A stretch of DNA of 64,000 bases, taken from Brackiella oedipodis DSM 13743 (GTDB taxonomy: Bacteria > Pseudomonadota > Gammaproteobacteria > Burkholderiales > Burkholderiaceae_B). A program made the position numbers and the translations under genes. The notes under the pieces are model-generated. The model was not told the DNA's origin and searched no databases. It worked only from the letters and a program-made list of their open reading frames with translations. The stretch is from positions 47,966 through 111,965 of the forward strand of contig NZ_KK211206.1 of assembly GCF_000621025.1 (NCBI RefSeq), written 5' to 3'. This document shows, piece after piece, positions 30,842-40,562 of the stretch. Each line of letters begins with the position of its first letter. Position 1 is the stretch's first letter.

Positions 30842-31801
30842 ATGACAAACGCTTCCACAGCTAGCGCAGCAGACGATATTATTGTCTCTATCAAAGATCT
30901 CAAAAAATCTTACAAAAATGGTTTTACCGCTCTACATGGAGTCAATCTCGATATTAAACGCGGCGAAATCCTGGCACTTCTCGGTCCCAACGGTGCTGGC
31001 AAAACCACGATGATTGGTATTATTACAGGCTTAGTGAATGCCAGCAGTGGTCAAGTTCTGATCAATGGCCTCGATATCCAAAAAGATTATCGTCAAGTGC
31101 GCCCACTGGTTGGTCTCGTGCCCCAAGAGCTCCTGACCGAGTCCTTCGAAAAAGTCTACGATACCGTCGCCTATAGCCGTGGTCTCTTCGGCAAAAAAGC
31201 CGATCCTGCCAAAATCGAGCAAATCCTCAAAGATCTTCATCTTTGGGATAAGCGTGACAATCGTATCCTTAGTCTCTCAGGCGGTATGAAACGCCGCGTG
31301 CTTATTGCTAAGGCCTTGGTGCATGATCCTGAAGTCTTATTCTTGGACGAGCCGACCGCTGGCGTCGACGTAGAACTGCGTCGTGATTTGTGGCGTATGG
31401 TCAGTCGCTTAACCGAACAGGGTATGACGATTATTTTGACCACCCACTATATCGAAGAGGCCGAAGATATGGCCGATCGTATTGCTGTCATTAATCACGG
31501 GCGGATTTTATTGGTCCAAGACAAAGACAAACTCATGGGCCAGTTAGGTAAAAAAGAACTCAGCTTGCATTTAGTACAAGCGCTAACTAGCCTTCCTGAA
31601 TGCCTACACGATTGGCCGATTCGCCTCGAAAACCATGGCCACACCTTAGTCTATACCTATTCACGTGAACACCAGCGGCAGAACAGTTTTAATGTGTTAC
31701 TGTCAAAACTACTCGAAGAAAATATCCAAATCAGTGATATTCACTCCTCTGAAAGTAGTTTAGAAGATATTTTTGTTTCGCTCGTCAAAGAAAATGCCTA
31801 A
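30842..31801 (+). CDS. ABC transporter ATP-binding protein (ABC-2 exporter type)
   Basis: ATPase subunit of a two-gene exporter. Walker A GPNGAGKTT, signature LSGGMKRR and Walker B VLFLDEPTAGVD are intact, and a C-terminal extension of about 90 residues follows the ATPase core, as in YadG/CcmA-like exporters. Two starts are possible: ATG 30824 lies in the loop of a terminator-like hairpin, so I use ATG 30842 (319 residues). The permease gene begins 81 bases downstream. Substrate unknown; the family exports drugs, polysaccharides or lipids. Confidence 0.9.
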   Translation: MTNASTASAADDIIVSIKDLKKSYKNGFTALHGVNLDIKRGEILALLGPNGAGKTTMIGIITGLVNASSGQVLINGLDIQKDYRQVRPLVGLVPQELLTESFEKVYDTVAYSRGLFGKKADPAKIEQILKDLHLWDKRDNRILSLSGGMKRRVLIAKALVHDPEVLFLDEPTAGVDVELRRDLWRMVSRLTEQGMTIILTTHYIEEAEDMADRIAVINHGRILLVQDKDKLMGQLGKKELSLHLVQALTSLPECLHDWPIRLENHGHTLVYTYSREHQRQNSFNVLLSKLLEENIQISDIHSSESSLEDIFVSLVKENA

Positions 31802-31882
31802 TGGGCGCTTGCTAAATCGCCGTATCTAGCGTTTTTTGTCAACACTGACCACTGCTGTTTACCTTCTCCTTAAGGAACTTGT

Positions 31883-32644
31883 ATGAATTGGCTTGCCGCC
31901 TTTACCATTTATAAATATGAAGTTAAACGTGCTTGGCGCACGTTATTACAAAGCCTTTTAGCCCCCGTCATTTCAACCGCTTTGTACTTTGTGGTGTTTG
32001 GCAGTGCCATGGGGTCCCGTATAGGCAATATTGGTGATGTCAGTTACGGTGCCTTTATTGTGCCAGGATTGATGATGATGACTCTCATGGGGCAGAGTGT
32101 CTCCAACGCCTCTTTTGGCATATATATGCCGCGTCATAATGGGGCAATTTATGAAATTCTCTCGGCGCCGGTTTCTTACAAAGAAGTGATTCTGGGCTTT
32201 GTGGGTGGGGCCGCCACTAAGAGTGTCATTATTGCCTTATTAATCCTGATCACGGCCTCATTTTTTGTTGATTTTGAGGTACAACATCCCTTCATGATGG
32301 TCGTATTTCTCGTGCTGACGGCTATTACCTTCTCTATGTTTGGCTTTATTATTGGCTTGTGGGCCGATGGTTTTGAAAAACTGCAAATTATCCCGCTGAT
32401 GGTGATTACCCCCTTAACCTTTTTGGGTGGTGCTTTTTACTCTATCGACATGCTGCCTGGGATTTGGAACAAAGTGGCTTTACTCAATCCCTTAGTGTAT
32501 TTAATCAGTGGTTTTAGATGGAGTTTTTATAGTAGTAGTGACGTTAGCCCCTTAGTGAGCTTTAGCATTATTATTTTATTCCTCGTCTTATGCTCTAGCT
32601 TGGTGGCTTGGCTTTTTAAAACGGGTTATCGACTGAAGGATTAA
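31883..32644 (+). CDS. ABC-2 type transporter permease
   Basis: A 253-residue integral membrane protein with six predicted hydrophobic segments. It has the ABC-2 permease features [18 protein letters not shown] and [22 protein letters not shown] lies six bases before the ATG. It pairs with the upstream ATPase, in the manner of E. coli YadG/YadH. The substrate cannot be inferred. Confidence 0.92.
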   Translation: MNWLAAFTIYKYEVKRAWRTLLQSLLAPVISTALYFVVFGSAMGSRIGNIGDVSYGAFIVPGLMMMTLMGQSVSNASFGIYMPRHNGAIYEILSAPVSYKEVILGFVGGAATKSVIIALLILITASFFVDFEVQHPFMMVVFLVLTAITFSMFGFIIGLWADGFEKLQIIPLMVITPLTFLGGAFYSIDMLPGIWNKVALLNPLVYLISGFRWSFYSSSDVSPLVSFSIIILFLVLCSSLVAWLFKTGYRLKD

Positions 32645-32765
32645 TAAGGGGGTGCGGCCTAATTAAGCGACCGTCTGATCTTTTAATGATCAGTCGTACC
32701 AATCTTGCGGAACTAAAGCTACTCAACGACCGCTGTACACACAGCATCGACGAGCAGCTAGACGT

Positions 32766-32797
32766 AAAAAAGCCTCCCATCCATGGGAGGCTTTTTT
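32766..32797. terminator. Bidirectional terminator between the ABC permease gene and lysS
   Basis: AAAAAAGCCTCCCAT-CC-ATGGGAGGCTTTTTT is symmetrical, with an A run on one side and a T run on the other, so it can end both the plus-strand ABC operon and minus-strand lysS. Confidence 0.93.
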
Positions 32798-32819
32798 GTA
32801 CGGACACTAAGGCAATTCT

Positions 32820-34334
32820 TTAGTCAAGTTTACGTAAGTGTGGGAATAGCAAGACATCACGAATGCTAGGGCTGTCGGTCAATAACATGATCAGGCGATC
32901 AATACCAATGCCGCAACCACCCGCATAAGGCATGCCGTATTCCAAGGCGCGAATATAATCGGCATCGTAATACATGGCTTCTTCGTCACCCGCATCCTTG
33001 GCTTCCACTTGGGCACGGAAACGCGCCGCCTGATCTTCGGGATCATTCAACTCCGAAAAGCCGTTGGCGATTTCTCGGCCAGTAATGAATAATTCAAAAC
33101 GCTCCGTAATGTCTGGGTTGGCATCGCTCGCACGTGCTAGGGGCGAGACTTCCACAGGGTAATCAACAATAAAGGTCGGCTGCCACAATTGTGCTTCAGC
33201 GGTTTCTTCAAATAAAGCAAGTTGCAAAGCACCAATTTCGGCACGTTGCATCACAGCACCATCGACATCGACCTTAAATTGTCTTAATTCATTGCGCAAA
33301 AAGTCTTTGTCCTGCAGTTGTTCAGCCGTGTATTGCGGCGCATATTTAAGAATGGCTTCGGTAATGGTTAAGCGATCAAACGGTTTTTCTAGGTCTAATT
33401 CACGCTCTTGGTGAGTCAGCACCGCGGAACCTAGCGTACGTTTAGCGGTTTCCCGAATCAAATTCTCGGTGAAATTCATCATCCACTCGTAGTCTTTGTA
33501 GGCCGCATAAAATTCCATCATGGTGAATTCTGGATTATGGCGTGGACTGACACCTTCATTACGGAAATTGCGATTGATCTCAAACACCCGCTCAAAACCA
33601 CCGACAACCAAGCGTTTGAGATAAAGTTCTGGGGCAATACGCAAATACATATCCATATCGAGCGCATTGTGATGCGTAATAAAAGGTTTAGCGGCAGCAC
33701 CACCTGGAATAGGGTGCAGCATCGGCGTTTCGACCTCGATGAATTCATTATCGAGCATTAAATTACGAATCACACCAATCGCTTTACTACGGGTTTTGAA
33801 GGTTTGGCGCGTTTGCTCATTCATAATCAAATCAACATAACGCTGACGATAGCGTGTTTCTTGATCGGCTAAACCATGGAATTTGTCAGGAAGGGGACGT
33901 AAGGACTTCGCGATAAGGGCCAATTCTTGTACACGAATAGATAACTCGCCCTTATTGGTTTTAAAGATCTCACCACGAGCACCGACAATATCACCTATAT
34001 CTAAGCGCTTGAAATCCTCATACGCGTCTTCACCCAGCACACCCTTATCTAAATACAATTGAATCCGACCCGAGCCATCTTGGATGGTGGCAAAACTGGC
34101 CTTACCCATGACCCGCTTGAGCATGATTCGACCGGCAACACTGGCCTGCTGGGCTTGCTCGGCTAAAGTCTCCTTGCTGGCTTCAGCAAAAGCTTGTTGT
34201 AACTCGTCAGCATGGTGTTGCGGTTGGAATTTATTTGGAAAAGGATTGCCTTGCTGGCGTAGTGCCGTGAGTTTGTCGCGGCGTTCAGCAATTAAATGAT
34301 TCTCGTCTGTGGAGGTTTGATCTTGGCTTGTCAT
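32820..34334 (-). CDS. lysS: Lysyl-tRNA synthetase (class II)
   Basis: Charges tRNA-Lys. The 504-residue protein has the N-terminal OB-fold anticodon domain ([20 protein letters not shown], near residues 67-86), class II motif 2 ([20 protein letters not shown]) and motif 3 ([14 protein letters not shown]). It is the last gene of a minus-strand run headed by the RpfE-like gene. Only 18 bases separate it from the upstream SDR gene. No strong ribosome-binding site is visible. Confidence 0.97.
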   Translation of the reverse strand: MTSQDQTSTDENHLIAERRDKLTALRQQGNPFPNKFQPQHHADELQQAFAEASKETLAEQAQQASVAGRIMLKRVMGKASFATIQDGSGRIQLYLDKGVLGEDAYEDFKRLDIGDIVGARGEIFKTNKGELSIRVQELALIAKSLRPLPDKFHGLADQETRYRQRYVDLIMNEQTRQTFKTRSKAIGVIRNLMLDNEFIEVETPMLHPIPGGAAAKPFITHHNALDMDMYLRIAPELYLKRLVVGGFERVFEINRNFRNEGVSPRHNPEFTMMEFYAAYKDYEWMMNFTENLIRETAKRTLGSAVLTHQERELDLEKPFDRLTITEAILKYAPQYTAEQLQDKDFLRNELRQFKVDVDGAVMQRAEIGALQLALFEETAEAQLWQPTFIVDYPVEVSPLARASDANPDITERFELFITGREIANGFSELNDPEDQAARFRAQVEAKDAGDEEAMYYDADYIRALEYGMPYAGGCGIGIDRLIMLLTDSPSIRDVLLFPHLRKLD

Positions 34335-34352
34335 AATAATAAATAGCGATGT

Positions 34353-35102
34353 TTAGATAATATTGTTGATATGGTCAATAATAGGATCACCAAATTCTGG
34401 CGTCGTCATGTACTCAATAATGGCTAGGGCCACTTCTTGAGGGCTCCGTAGTTCATGCTCAGCATGTAGCCGCAAAAAACGCTCAATATTTGGAAAATCC
34501 TCTTCAGATTGACGGCGGATATTGGCTTGCATATCGGTATCTACCACGCCTGGCGCCATGGCGACCAATTTCGCGTGTTGTACCTCGCTTTGTGCGACTT
34601 TAGTGTACATATCCAGGGCGGCTTTACTGGCACAGTATACGCCCCAGCCCTCGGTGGCTCGATGTGCGGCACCGGAGCTGATATTGACCACCTTGGTTAG
34701 GCGATCTTGAGTGGCTTCTAAAAAGCAACTACAGAGTCGCATCACTTGCACCACATTGAGGTTAAAGGCTTGACTAATGGTTTGCGCGCTGGTCCGTGCT
34801 AAGCCGTTGAATTGCTTCATGGGGCCCAAGGTGCCTGCATTGTTGATTTGCCAATACTCATCAAACGCGTGAGTTTGTAAATAGGCACTGAGGCCTTGGC
34901 ATAACTGATCGATTTGCTGACAATCGCTCAGATCACAGGCTTCAAAGCGCAGCTCGCAAGCACTTTGAGTCGCCAAGGCTTGCAGTTCTGCGCTTGGGTG
35001 TCTTGCAACTACGAGTAGCGTATCGGCATAGGGGAGAGCAGCTTTAGCGAGCGCAAGCCCGAGACCGCGGGAGGCTCCCGTGACCATGACAAAACGTTTC
35101 AT
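34353..35102 (-). CDS. Short-chain dehydrogenase/reductase (SDR) family protein
   Basis: A 249-residue NAD(P)-dependent oxidoreductase. The cofactor motif TGASRGLG is at residues 8-15, NNAG follows near residue 88, and the catalytic Ser and YxxxK (YCASK) are present. The overall pattern is closest to sepiapterin reductase/YueD-type SDRs. The start codon directly abuts the prfB stop and lysS follows, so it is expressed with translation genes. The substrate is unknown. Confidence 0.85.
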   Translation of the reverse strand: MKRFVMVTGASRGLGLALAKAALPYADTLLVVARHPSAELQALATQSACELRFEACDLSDCQQIDQLCQGLSAYLQTHAFDEYWQINNAGTLGPMKQFNGLARTSAQTISQAFNLNVVQVMRLCSCFLEATQDRLTKVVNISSGAAHRATEGWGVYCASKAALDMYTKVAQSEVQHAKLVAMAPGVVDTDMQANIRRQSEEDFPNIERFLRLHAEHELRSPQEVALAIIEYMTTPEFGDPIIDHINNII

Positions 35103-36207
35103 TTAGACTCCTTGCTTAAGACTGGCTTCAATAAAGGGATCCAAATCGCCATCCAACACTTTTTGCGTATTAGAAATCTCTACGTTGGTACGTAAATCTT
35201 TGATGCGACTTTGATCGAGAACATAGGAGCGAATCTGATGGCCCCAACCCACATCGGTTTTGGCGTCTTCAAGGGATTGTTGCTCTTGCATGCGCTTGCG
35301 CATCTCTAATTCGTACAATTTCGAGCGTAACATCGACATCGCTTCGGCACGATTACGATGTTGCGAACGGTCATTTTGACATTGCACCACAATCCCAGTG
35401 GGTTCGTGCGTAATACGCACGGCCGAGTCAGTTTTGTTAATGTGTTGACCACCTGCACCACTGGCGCGATAAGTATCAATACGTAAATCAGCCGGGTTGA
35501 TCTCAATCTCGATGGAATCGTCAACCTCTGGATACACATACAAACTCGCAAAAGAAGTATGGCGACCATTATTTGAGTCAAATGGACTCTTACGCACTAA
35601 GCGGTGCACACCACTCTCGGTACGTAATAAGCCAAAGGCGTATTCACCTTCGACCTTGAGGGTAGCGGATTTAATGCCTGCCACATCCCCCGGAGACTCT
35701 TCGAGTACCTCGACCTTAAAACCTTTGTTCTCGCAGTAACGAAGATATTGGCGCAACAGCATAGAGGCCCAGTCCTGAGCCTCGGTACCCCCAGCACCGG
35801 ATTGAATATCAATAAAGCAGTTTAATGGATCGGCGGGATTGGAGAACATACGACGGAACTCAAAGCCCTTAATGGTTTTTTCAAGCGACTTAGCGCTTGT
35901 TTCAATAGCCTTGAGGGTTTCGTCATCCTCTTCTTCTTGGGCTAATTGCAGAATATCTTGGTTGTCAGCAATGTCTTGCTGTAATTGTTCTAAGACCAAG
36001 ACCACATCGTCGAGACGCTTTTTTTCTTTGCTAAGTTTCTGAGCATGCTCAGGATCATTCCAAATCTCTGGATTTTCGAGTTCTAGATTGACAACTTGTA
36101 GGCGCTCGCTCTTTTGGTCGTAGTCAAAGATACCCCCGTAGGGCAAGCTCTCTGGCGCTCAAATCCTCTAATTTGGCGCTAATTGCGTTTTGACGTTCTG
36201 CTTCCAT
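35103..36207 (-). CDS. prfB: Peptide chain release factor 2 (with programmed +1 frameshift)
   Basis: Releases peptides at UGA and UAA. It is encoded in two frames: 27 codons from ATG 36207 ([12 protein letters not shown]...) end at an in-frame TGA (36124-36126), and translation continues in the +1 frame from GAC to the stop at 35103, giving about 367 residues. The stop-recognition tripeptide SPF ([10 protein letters not shown]) and the catalytic GGQ ([14 protein letters not shown]) are present. Calling the gene from the downstream ATG at 36146 would lose the N-terminus. The SDR gene abuts its stop. Confidence 0.97.
36123..36138 (-). promoter_or_regulatory. RF2 autoregulatory +1 frameshift site
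   Basis: On the minus strand the site reads CGGGGGTATCTTTGAC: an internal Shine-Dalgarno-like GGGGG, a three-base spacer, the slippery CTT, the UGA stop and C. This is the classical prfB site, where low RF2 lets ribosomes shift +1 instead of stopping. The common form begins AGGGGG; here the first base is C. Confidence 0.96.
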
Positions 36208-36355
36208 GCTAATACCAATAAAAAGATAGTAAACCCAATATTTTAAGCGTTTGTGCTGTATAAGTGTCAGCAAGTGGGTAAATCTGCAAAATGAGTCTTT
36301 TTGATTTTGGCTGGATGGCGTAGCGGCCAACCCCCAAGCAAACGGCACTAAGTGA

Positions 36356-36535
36356 TTACCAAGAATGCCCCGTCACCTGTCCAAACGAGCCGCCCACGGT
36401 GCCAATCATGCCATCAATTTGTCGACTAATCGGGGTCGCGTCGGCACAGCCCGCCAAACCCACAGCCAATAGACTAAGCGGCAGCACTATGCGTAGTGCA
36501 CGTCGTAAGCAAGACCGCAAAGCAAAATGTCGCAT
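36356..36535 (-). CDS. Small putative lipoprotein (59 residues)
   Basis: A short gene between recJ and prfB. The translation begins [17 protein letters not shown], continues with a hydrophobic stretch and ends its signal in a lipobox, LAGC, with Cys30. The remaining 29 residues are Gly/Thr/Ser-rich (IDGMIGTVGGSFGQVTG). A strong AGGGAGG lies nine bases before the ATG on the minus strand, which supports real translation. It starts 16 bases after the recJ stop. Function unknown; similar small lipoproteins tend to be envelope components. Confidence 0.72.
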   Translation of the reverse strand: MRHFALRSCLRRALRIVLPLSLLAVGLAGCADATPISRQIDGMIGTVGGSFGQVTGHSW

Positions 36536-36551
36536 TTAAAAAAGCCTCCCT

Positions 36552-38276
36552 CTAAAAAGCCTCCGTGGCGTGTCGAACTAATAACTGTACTTTGCTTAAG
36601 CCTTGCCATTCATTATTATCCAATTCATAGGCCACCTCGATGTATTCAGGCAAAGGATCAACATGATTAAACCAAATCGCTTCAAATAATTGTTGGTTTT
36701 TTTCTAGGACTAAGCGACTATGTTTTTCTTTGAGAATAAGATGTTTGCGCAGACGAAAAACATCACAAAAAACGGGATTAGGAAAACCTGTGCCCCATAC
36801 TTGTTGTTGCAGTAACTGGGCATTTTGTACCGTCACTAATTGATTATCCAGTGGACCATCCGTTTCTAGTACGGCCTCAAATTTTTGTTTACCCGTCATG
36901 CTGACAACCGCTTCGTGCAGGGCTTGGCGAAAAAGAGGCAAATCTTGTTCGAGGATAGATAGCCCCGCTGCCATGGAGTGGCCACCAAATTTAAGCAGTA
37001 GTTTAGGATGTTTTTTAGAGACCCAGTCAAGGGCATCGCGCAAATGCACATCCGGCACTGAACGACCAGAGCCTCGCAATTCATGATCATCACCCCGAGC
37101 AAAGGCAAATACCGGCTTCCAGAATTTTTCTTTGAGACGCGAGGCAACTAAGCCAATCACCCCTTGATGCCAACCGGGCTCATACACACAAATCGCCGCT
37201 AGTTCATTCAGTGCTGTATTGTTTTCGAGCACTTCTAAAGCATCCTCGTTCATGTGAGATTCGATGCTACGACGTTGCAAATTAATGTTATTGAGTTGCG
37301 TGGCTAATTCAAAGGCCTCATCGTAATTATCGGTGAGCAAGCAGTGAATGCCAATACTCATATCTTGTAAACGGCCGGCGGCGTTGATACGCGGACCGAT
37401 TTTGTAGCCCAAATCCATAGTGCTGGCGCGCCGATAATCGGCTCCCGCCACATCAAATAAAGCCTTAATACCGGCCGCCATTTGACCATTACGCATACGT
37501 CGTAAGCCTTGCGACACTAAAATCCGATTATTGGCATCGAGTTTCACCACATCGGCCACCGTACCCAGGGCGACAATATCCGTCAGTTGATTCAGATTGG
37601 GCTCGGGCTTGTGCGCAAAGGCGCCGCGTTGTCGTAATTCAGCACGCAGTGCAATTAAAACATAAAAAATCACACCGCAACCCGCCATGCTCTTAGACGG
37701 AAATTGACAGCCTTTTTGGTTTGGATTAACAATGGTTAAGGCCTCGGGCACCTCATCGGCCGGCAAGTGGTGGTCCGTCACAATCACATCAATGCCGAGG
37801 GCCTTGGCTGCAGCCACACCATCGATACTGGCAATCCCGTTGTCGACCGTGACAATCAGATCCGGTAGGGGATCAAAGCGCTTTTGGATGACTTCAATCA
37901 CGGCTGGAGATAAACCATACCCTGTCTCAAAACGATTCGGCACCATAAAGTCGACGTTGGCGCCAAACATCGACAGGCCGCGCAAGCCAATAGCGCAGGC
38001 GGTGGCGCCATCACAATCGTAGTCAGCCACAATCAAAATGGATTTTTTGGCGGCAATGGCATCAGCCAAGAGTTGCGCGGCTTTTTGGCAGTTTAAAAGC
38101 TGGCCGGGCGAGAGCAAATGGCGCAAATCATATTGCACTTCTTGTAATTGCTCGATACCGCGGGCGGCAAATAACCGCGCCAAAATAGGCGCCACGCCGG
38201 CTGCTTGCAGTGATTCTTGGGCTTTGGGGTTAGTCGGACGGGTTTCTAAAATGATTGAAGCCACCATTGATTCCAT
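36552..38276 (-). CDS. recJ: Single-stranded-DNA-specific exonuclease RecJ
   Basis: 5'-3' ssDNA exonuclease of recombination and mismatch repair. DHH-superfamily motifs are intact: VADYDCDGATA, TVDNGIAS, VTDHHLP and the DHHA1 motif GGHSMAAGLS. At 574 residues it is of normal length. The start is ATG 38276 or the in-frame ATG 38267; either overlaps the end of the upstream RpfE-like gene by 20-31 bases, so translation is probably coupled. The small lipoprotein gene follows. Confidence 0.96.
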   Translation of the reverse strand: MESMVASIILETRPTNPKAQESLQAAGVAPILARLFAARGIEQLQEVQYDLRHLLSPGQLLNCQKAAQLLADAIAAKKSILIVADYDCDGATACAIGLRGLSMFGANVDFMVPNRFETGYGLSPAVIEVIQKRFDPLPDLIVTVDNGIASIDGVAAAKALGIDVIVTDHHLPADEVPEALTIVNPNQKGCQFPSKSMAGCGVIFYVLIALRAELRQRGAFAHKPEPNLNQLTDIVALGTVADVVKLDANNRILVSQGLRRMRNGQMAAGIKALFDVAGADYRRASTMDLGYKIGPRINAAGRLQDMSIGIHCLLTDNYDEAFELATQLNNINLQRRSIESHMNEDALEVLENNTALNELAAICVYEPGWHQGVIGLVASRLKEKFWKPVFAFARGDDHELRGSGRSVPDVHLRDALDWVSKKHPKLLLKFGGHSMAAGLSILEQDLPLFRQALHEAVVSMTGKQKFEAVLETDGPLDNQLVTVQNAQLLQQQVWGTGFPNPVFCDVFRLRKHLILKEKHSRLVLEKNQQLFEAIWFNHVDPLPEYIEVAYELDNNEWQGLSKVQLLVRHATEAF

Positions 38277-39250
38277 TGTTTATTGCTCTTATTCAGTGTT
38301 TGTAGAAGGCGTTTAGCGCCCCATGGTTTAGTGCGAGTCAACGTTTTTAGCTCCTCAGGTCCAGTGAAAATGAACCGAGTGTGCGGCCTCGCTTTCCAGG
38401 CCTGTGCCATAAAGTCTGAGAGGCCATTAAAGCCTTGTAGCCAAGCGCCCCAATCCTGTTTTCTGAAAGCCGGTTCTAAGACATCGATATAGGCGAGCGC
38501 ATGATCACCTTGTTCAAAAACCTCATAAGTCAGACCCTGGTAGCTGGCAGTGTGCCAGCGCTGTTGGCTGTCAGGACGGATGTGTGCTGGTAACTTGCCA
38601 AAAATCCAGGCACTATTAATGGCAGGCAACCCCGCTACATGGCGCGCTTGATTGACGGCACTCTGAAAGCATTGCATTTGAATTTCATTAAGTAGCACTC
38701 TGAGCCCCTTGTATTGGGCGCTTTTGGGCCAGTATTCATGCACCAGTTGCGAGGCCATTTTGGCGCTGCTTTGTGGCGCTGCTACAATACTGTCTGGCAA
38801 GCTAATGAGCCATCTATCTTGACGGTGATCGTATACAGTGATGTTTTTTTCGGCCAATAAAGGGGCTAGCTCTGTGAATAATTGCTGCCGATGCTCGTTG
38901 CTAATGTGCAGTTCTTTGGCGGGAATTAAGCCACTGTGCTGCTGGTCAATCTCAAAGTGACAAAGCTCTAACAACGCCAATGGCTGCGTTTGCGGTGTCG
39001 ACAATGGGCTTTTTAGGAGACTCAAAAAAGGCAATACATCAAGCAGCGGGGAATTTGCTGACGCTGTGTAGCCATAATGATTTAAAATCACAGCTTCACT
39101 GCTGCTGCAGCCCTGCTGCTGATCGAGGCGCTCGACCTGGTGGGTCGCGTGTTTGAGCACTTGCCGTAAGGCATGTTGGGGGCTGATATGCGCGCTAATT
39201 TCGGTAGCAAGATCGACGGGCAATACGGCGTCGCTAATTAATATATCCAT
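38246..39250 (-). CDS. RpfE-like protein (recJ-associated, phosphoglycerate-mutase-like family)
   Basis: A 334-residue soluble protein without a signal peptide. I recognise the family by context and by segments such as LLNEIQMQCFQSAVNQAR and GLPAINSAWIFGKLP, which resemble the protein named RpfE in Xanthomonas and annotated as a regulatory or phosphoglycerate-mutase-related protein next to recJ in many Burkholderiales. No catalytic residues can be assigned. It overlaps recJ at its 3' end and diverges from lolC, with a 34-base gap. Function is not established. Confidence 0.7.
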   Translation of the reverse strand: MDILISDAVLPVDLATEISAHISPQHALRQVLKHATHQVERLDQQQGCSSSEAVILNHYGYTASANSPLLDVLPFLSLLKSPLSTPQTQPLALLELCHFEIDQQHSGLIPAKELHISNEHRQQLFTELAPLLAEKNITVYDHRQDRWLISLPDSIVAAPQSSAKMASQLVHEYWPKSAQYKGLRVLLNEIQMQCFQSAVNQARHVAGLPAINSAWIFGKLPAHIRPDSQQRWHTASYQGLTYEVFEQGDHALAYIDVLEPAFRKQDWGAWLQGFNGLSDFMAQAWKARPHTRFIFTGPEELKTLTRTKPWGAKRLLQTLNKSNKQWNQWWLQSF

Positions 39251-39284
39251 CGCTCTATTGTAATTGTTTAACGAGTAATTTTTA

Positions 39285-40562
39285 ATGAAAAACTTATATG
39301 AATTTTGGATTGGTCTGCGCTATGCGGGACTGAGCCGAGTGGCTGGCCGAGGCAAAAAAAAGGACCGCTATATCTCGGTCATCACGGGCAGTTCAATGGC
39401 CGGTATTGCCTTAGGAGTAGCCGCCTTGATCATTGTGATGTCTGTGATGAACGGCTTTCAGGTGCAAGTGCGAGATCGCATGTTGTCGGTCATCCCACAT
39501 ATTCAGGTCTTTAATATGAACCAAGATCCAGCCACGAGTCTTGAGCACTGGCAAGACTTGGCGCAACAAGCTGAACGTAATCCCGAAGTGATTGGTGCCT
39601 CTGCCTTTGTCTCGGCCACGGGGATGCTCAGTCGCAACGGCATGCTAAAGGGCGTAGAAATCCGTGGCATCGATCCCGTTAATGAAGGGCAGGTCTCTGA
39701 ATTACCTGAGCAAATGGTGCAGGGCGATCTGCAACAACTCAAACAGGGCGCCTACAATATAGTATTGGGGGCAAATTTAGCGCAATCAATGGGGGTTCGT
39801 GTGGGCGATACCTTATTATTATTAAGTGCCCAAGGCTCTATCAACCCCTCTGGTTTTTCGCCACGGATGCGACAGTTTACCGTCTCTGGCATTTTTTCTT
39901 CAGGGCATGATCAATATGACTCGGGTGTCGCCTTTGTGGCAGCTCATGACGCCGCCGTGCTTTTTCGTGACAATGGTTATGCCGGCACTCGCCTCAAAAT
40001 CAAACATATGATCGAAGCCCCCAAAGTCGCTATGGAACTCGTCAGTAGCATGCAGCCGGGCTTAATTATACGCGATTGGACCCAAGAAAACCGTACGTGG
40101 TTTGCCGCTGTCAAAACCGAAAAACGTATGATGTTCCTAATTCTTGCACTTATTGTCGCCGTCGCTGCCTTTAATCTCTTATCTTCACTTGTGATGGCCG
40201 TCAAAGATAAGCAATCGGATATTGCGATTTTGCGCACGCTCGGTGTCACCCAAAAATCGATTGCCTTAATCTTTTTAGTTCAGGGTGCACTGATTGGTAT
40301 TGTAGGCACTTTTTTAGGTGTCTTATTTGGGTGTCTGATTGCCTACAATATTGATGTCATTATTCCGTTTTTTGAAAATATCTTTGGCGTCAAATTTATC
40401 AATGCCCAGATTTACTTTATTAGTGAATTGCCATCCAACCCAGAAATTAATGTGATTACTGTGATTGCACTCACTTCACTGATCTTGTCGCTATTGGCGA
40501 CCCTTTATCCAAGTTGGCGCGCTTCTAAATTGCAACCTGCGGAGGTCCTACGTCATGACTAA
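39285..40562 (+). CDS. lolC: Lipoprotein-releasing ABC transporter permease LolC/LolE
   Basis: Inner-membrane subunit of the LolCDE complex that extracts outer-membrane lipoproteins and passes them to LolA. The 425-residue protein has an N-terminal membrane helix (about residues 29-52), a large periplasmic domain, and three C-terminal membrane helices beginning near residue 285, ending in YPSWRASKLQPAEVLRHD, typical of the FtsX/MacB superfamily. Only one permease gene is seen next to lolD, so the transporter may be a LolF-type homodimer or a second permease may lie elsewhere. It overlaps lolD by eight bases. Confidence 0.93.
   Translation: MKNLYEFWIGLRYAGLSRVAGRGKKKDRYISVITGSSMAGIALGVAALIIVMSVMNGFQVQVRDRMLSVIPHIQVFNMNQDPATSLEHWQDLAQQAERNPEVIGASAFVSATGMLSRNGMLKGVEIRGIDPVNEGQVSELPEQMVQGDLQQLKQGAYNIVLGANLAQSMGVRVGDTLLLLSAQGSINPSGFSPRMRQFTVSGIFSSGHDQYDSGVAFVAAHDAAVLFRDNGYAGTRLKIKHMIEAPKVAMELVSSMQPGLIIRDWTQENRTWFAAVKTEKRMMFLILALIVAVAAFNLLSSLVMAVKDKQSDIAILRTLGVTQKSIALIFLVQGALIGIVGTFLGVLFGCLIAYNIDVIIPFFENIFGVKFINAQIYFISELPSNPEINVITVIALTSLILSLLATLYPSWRASKLQPAEVLRHD

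Noticed and set aside
36124..36348. Separate 74-codon gene upstream of prfB
   Set aside because: Its last 27 codons are the true zero-frame start of prfB before the programmed frameshift; the earlier part is non-coding.
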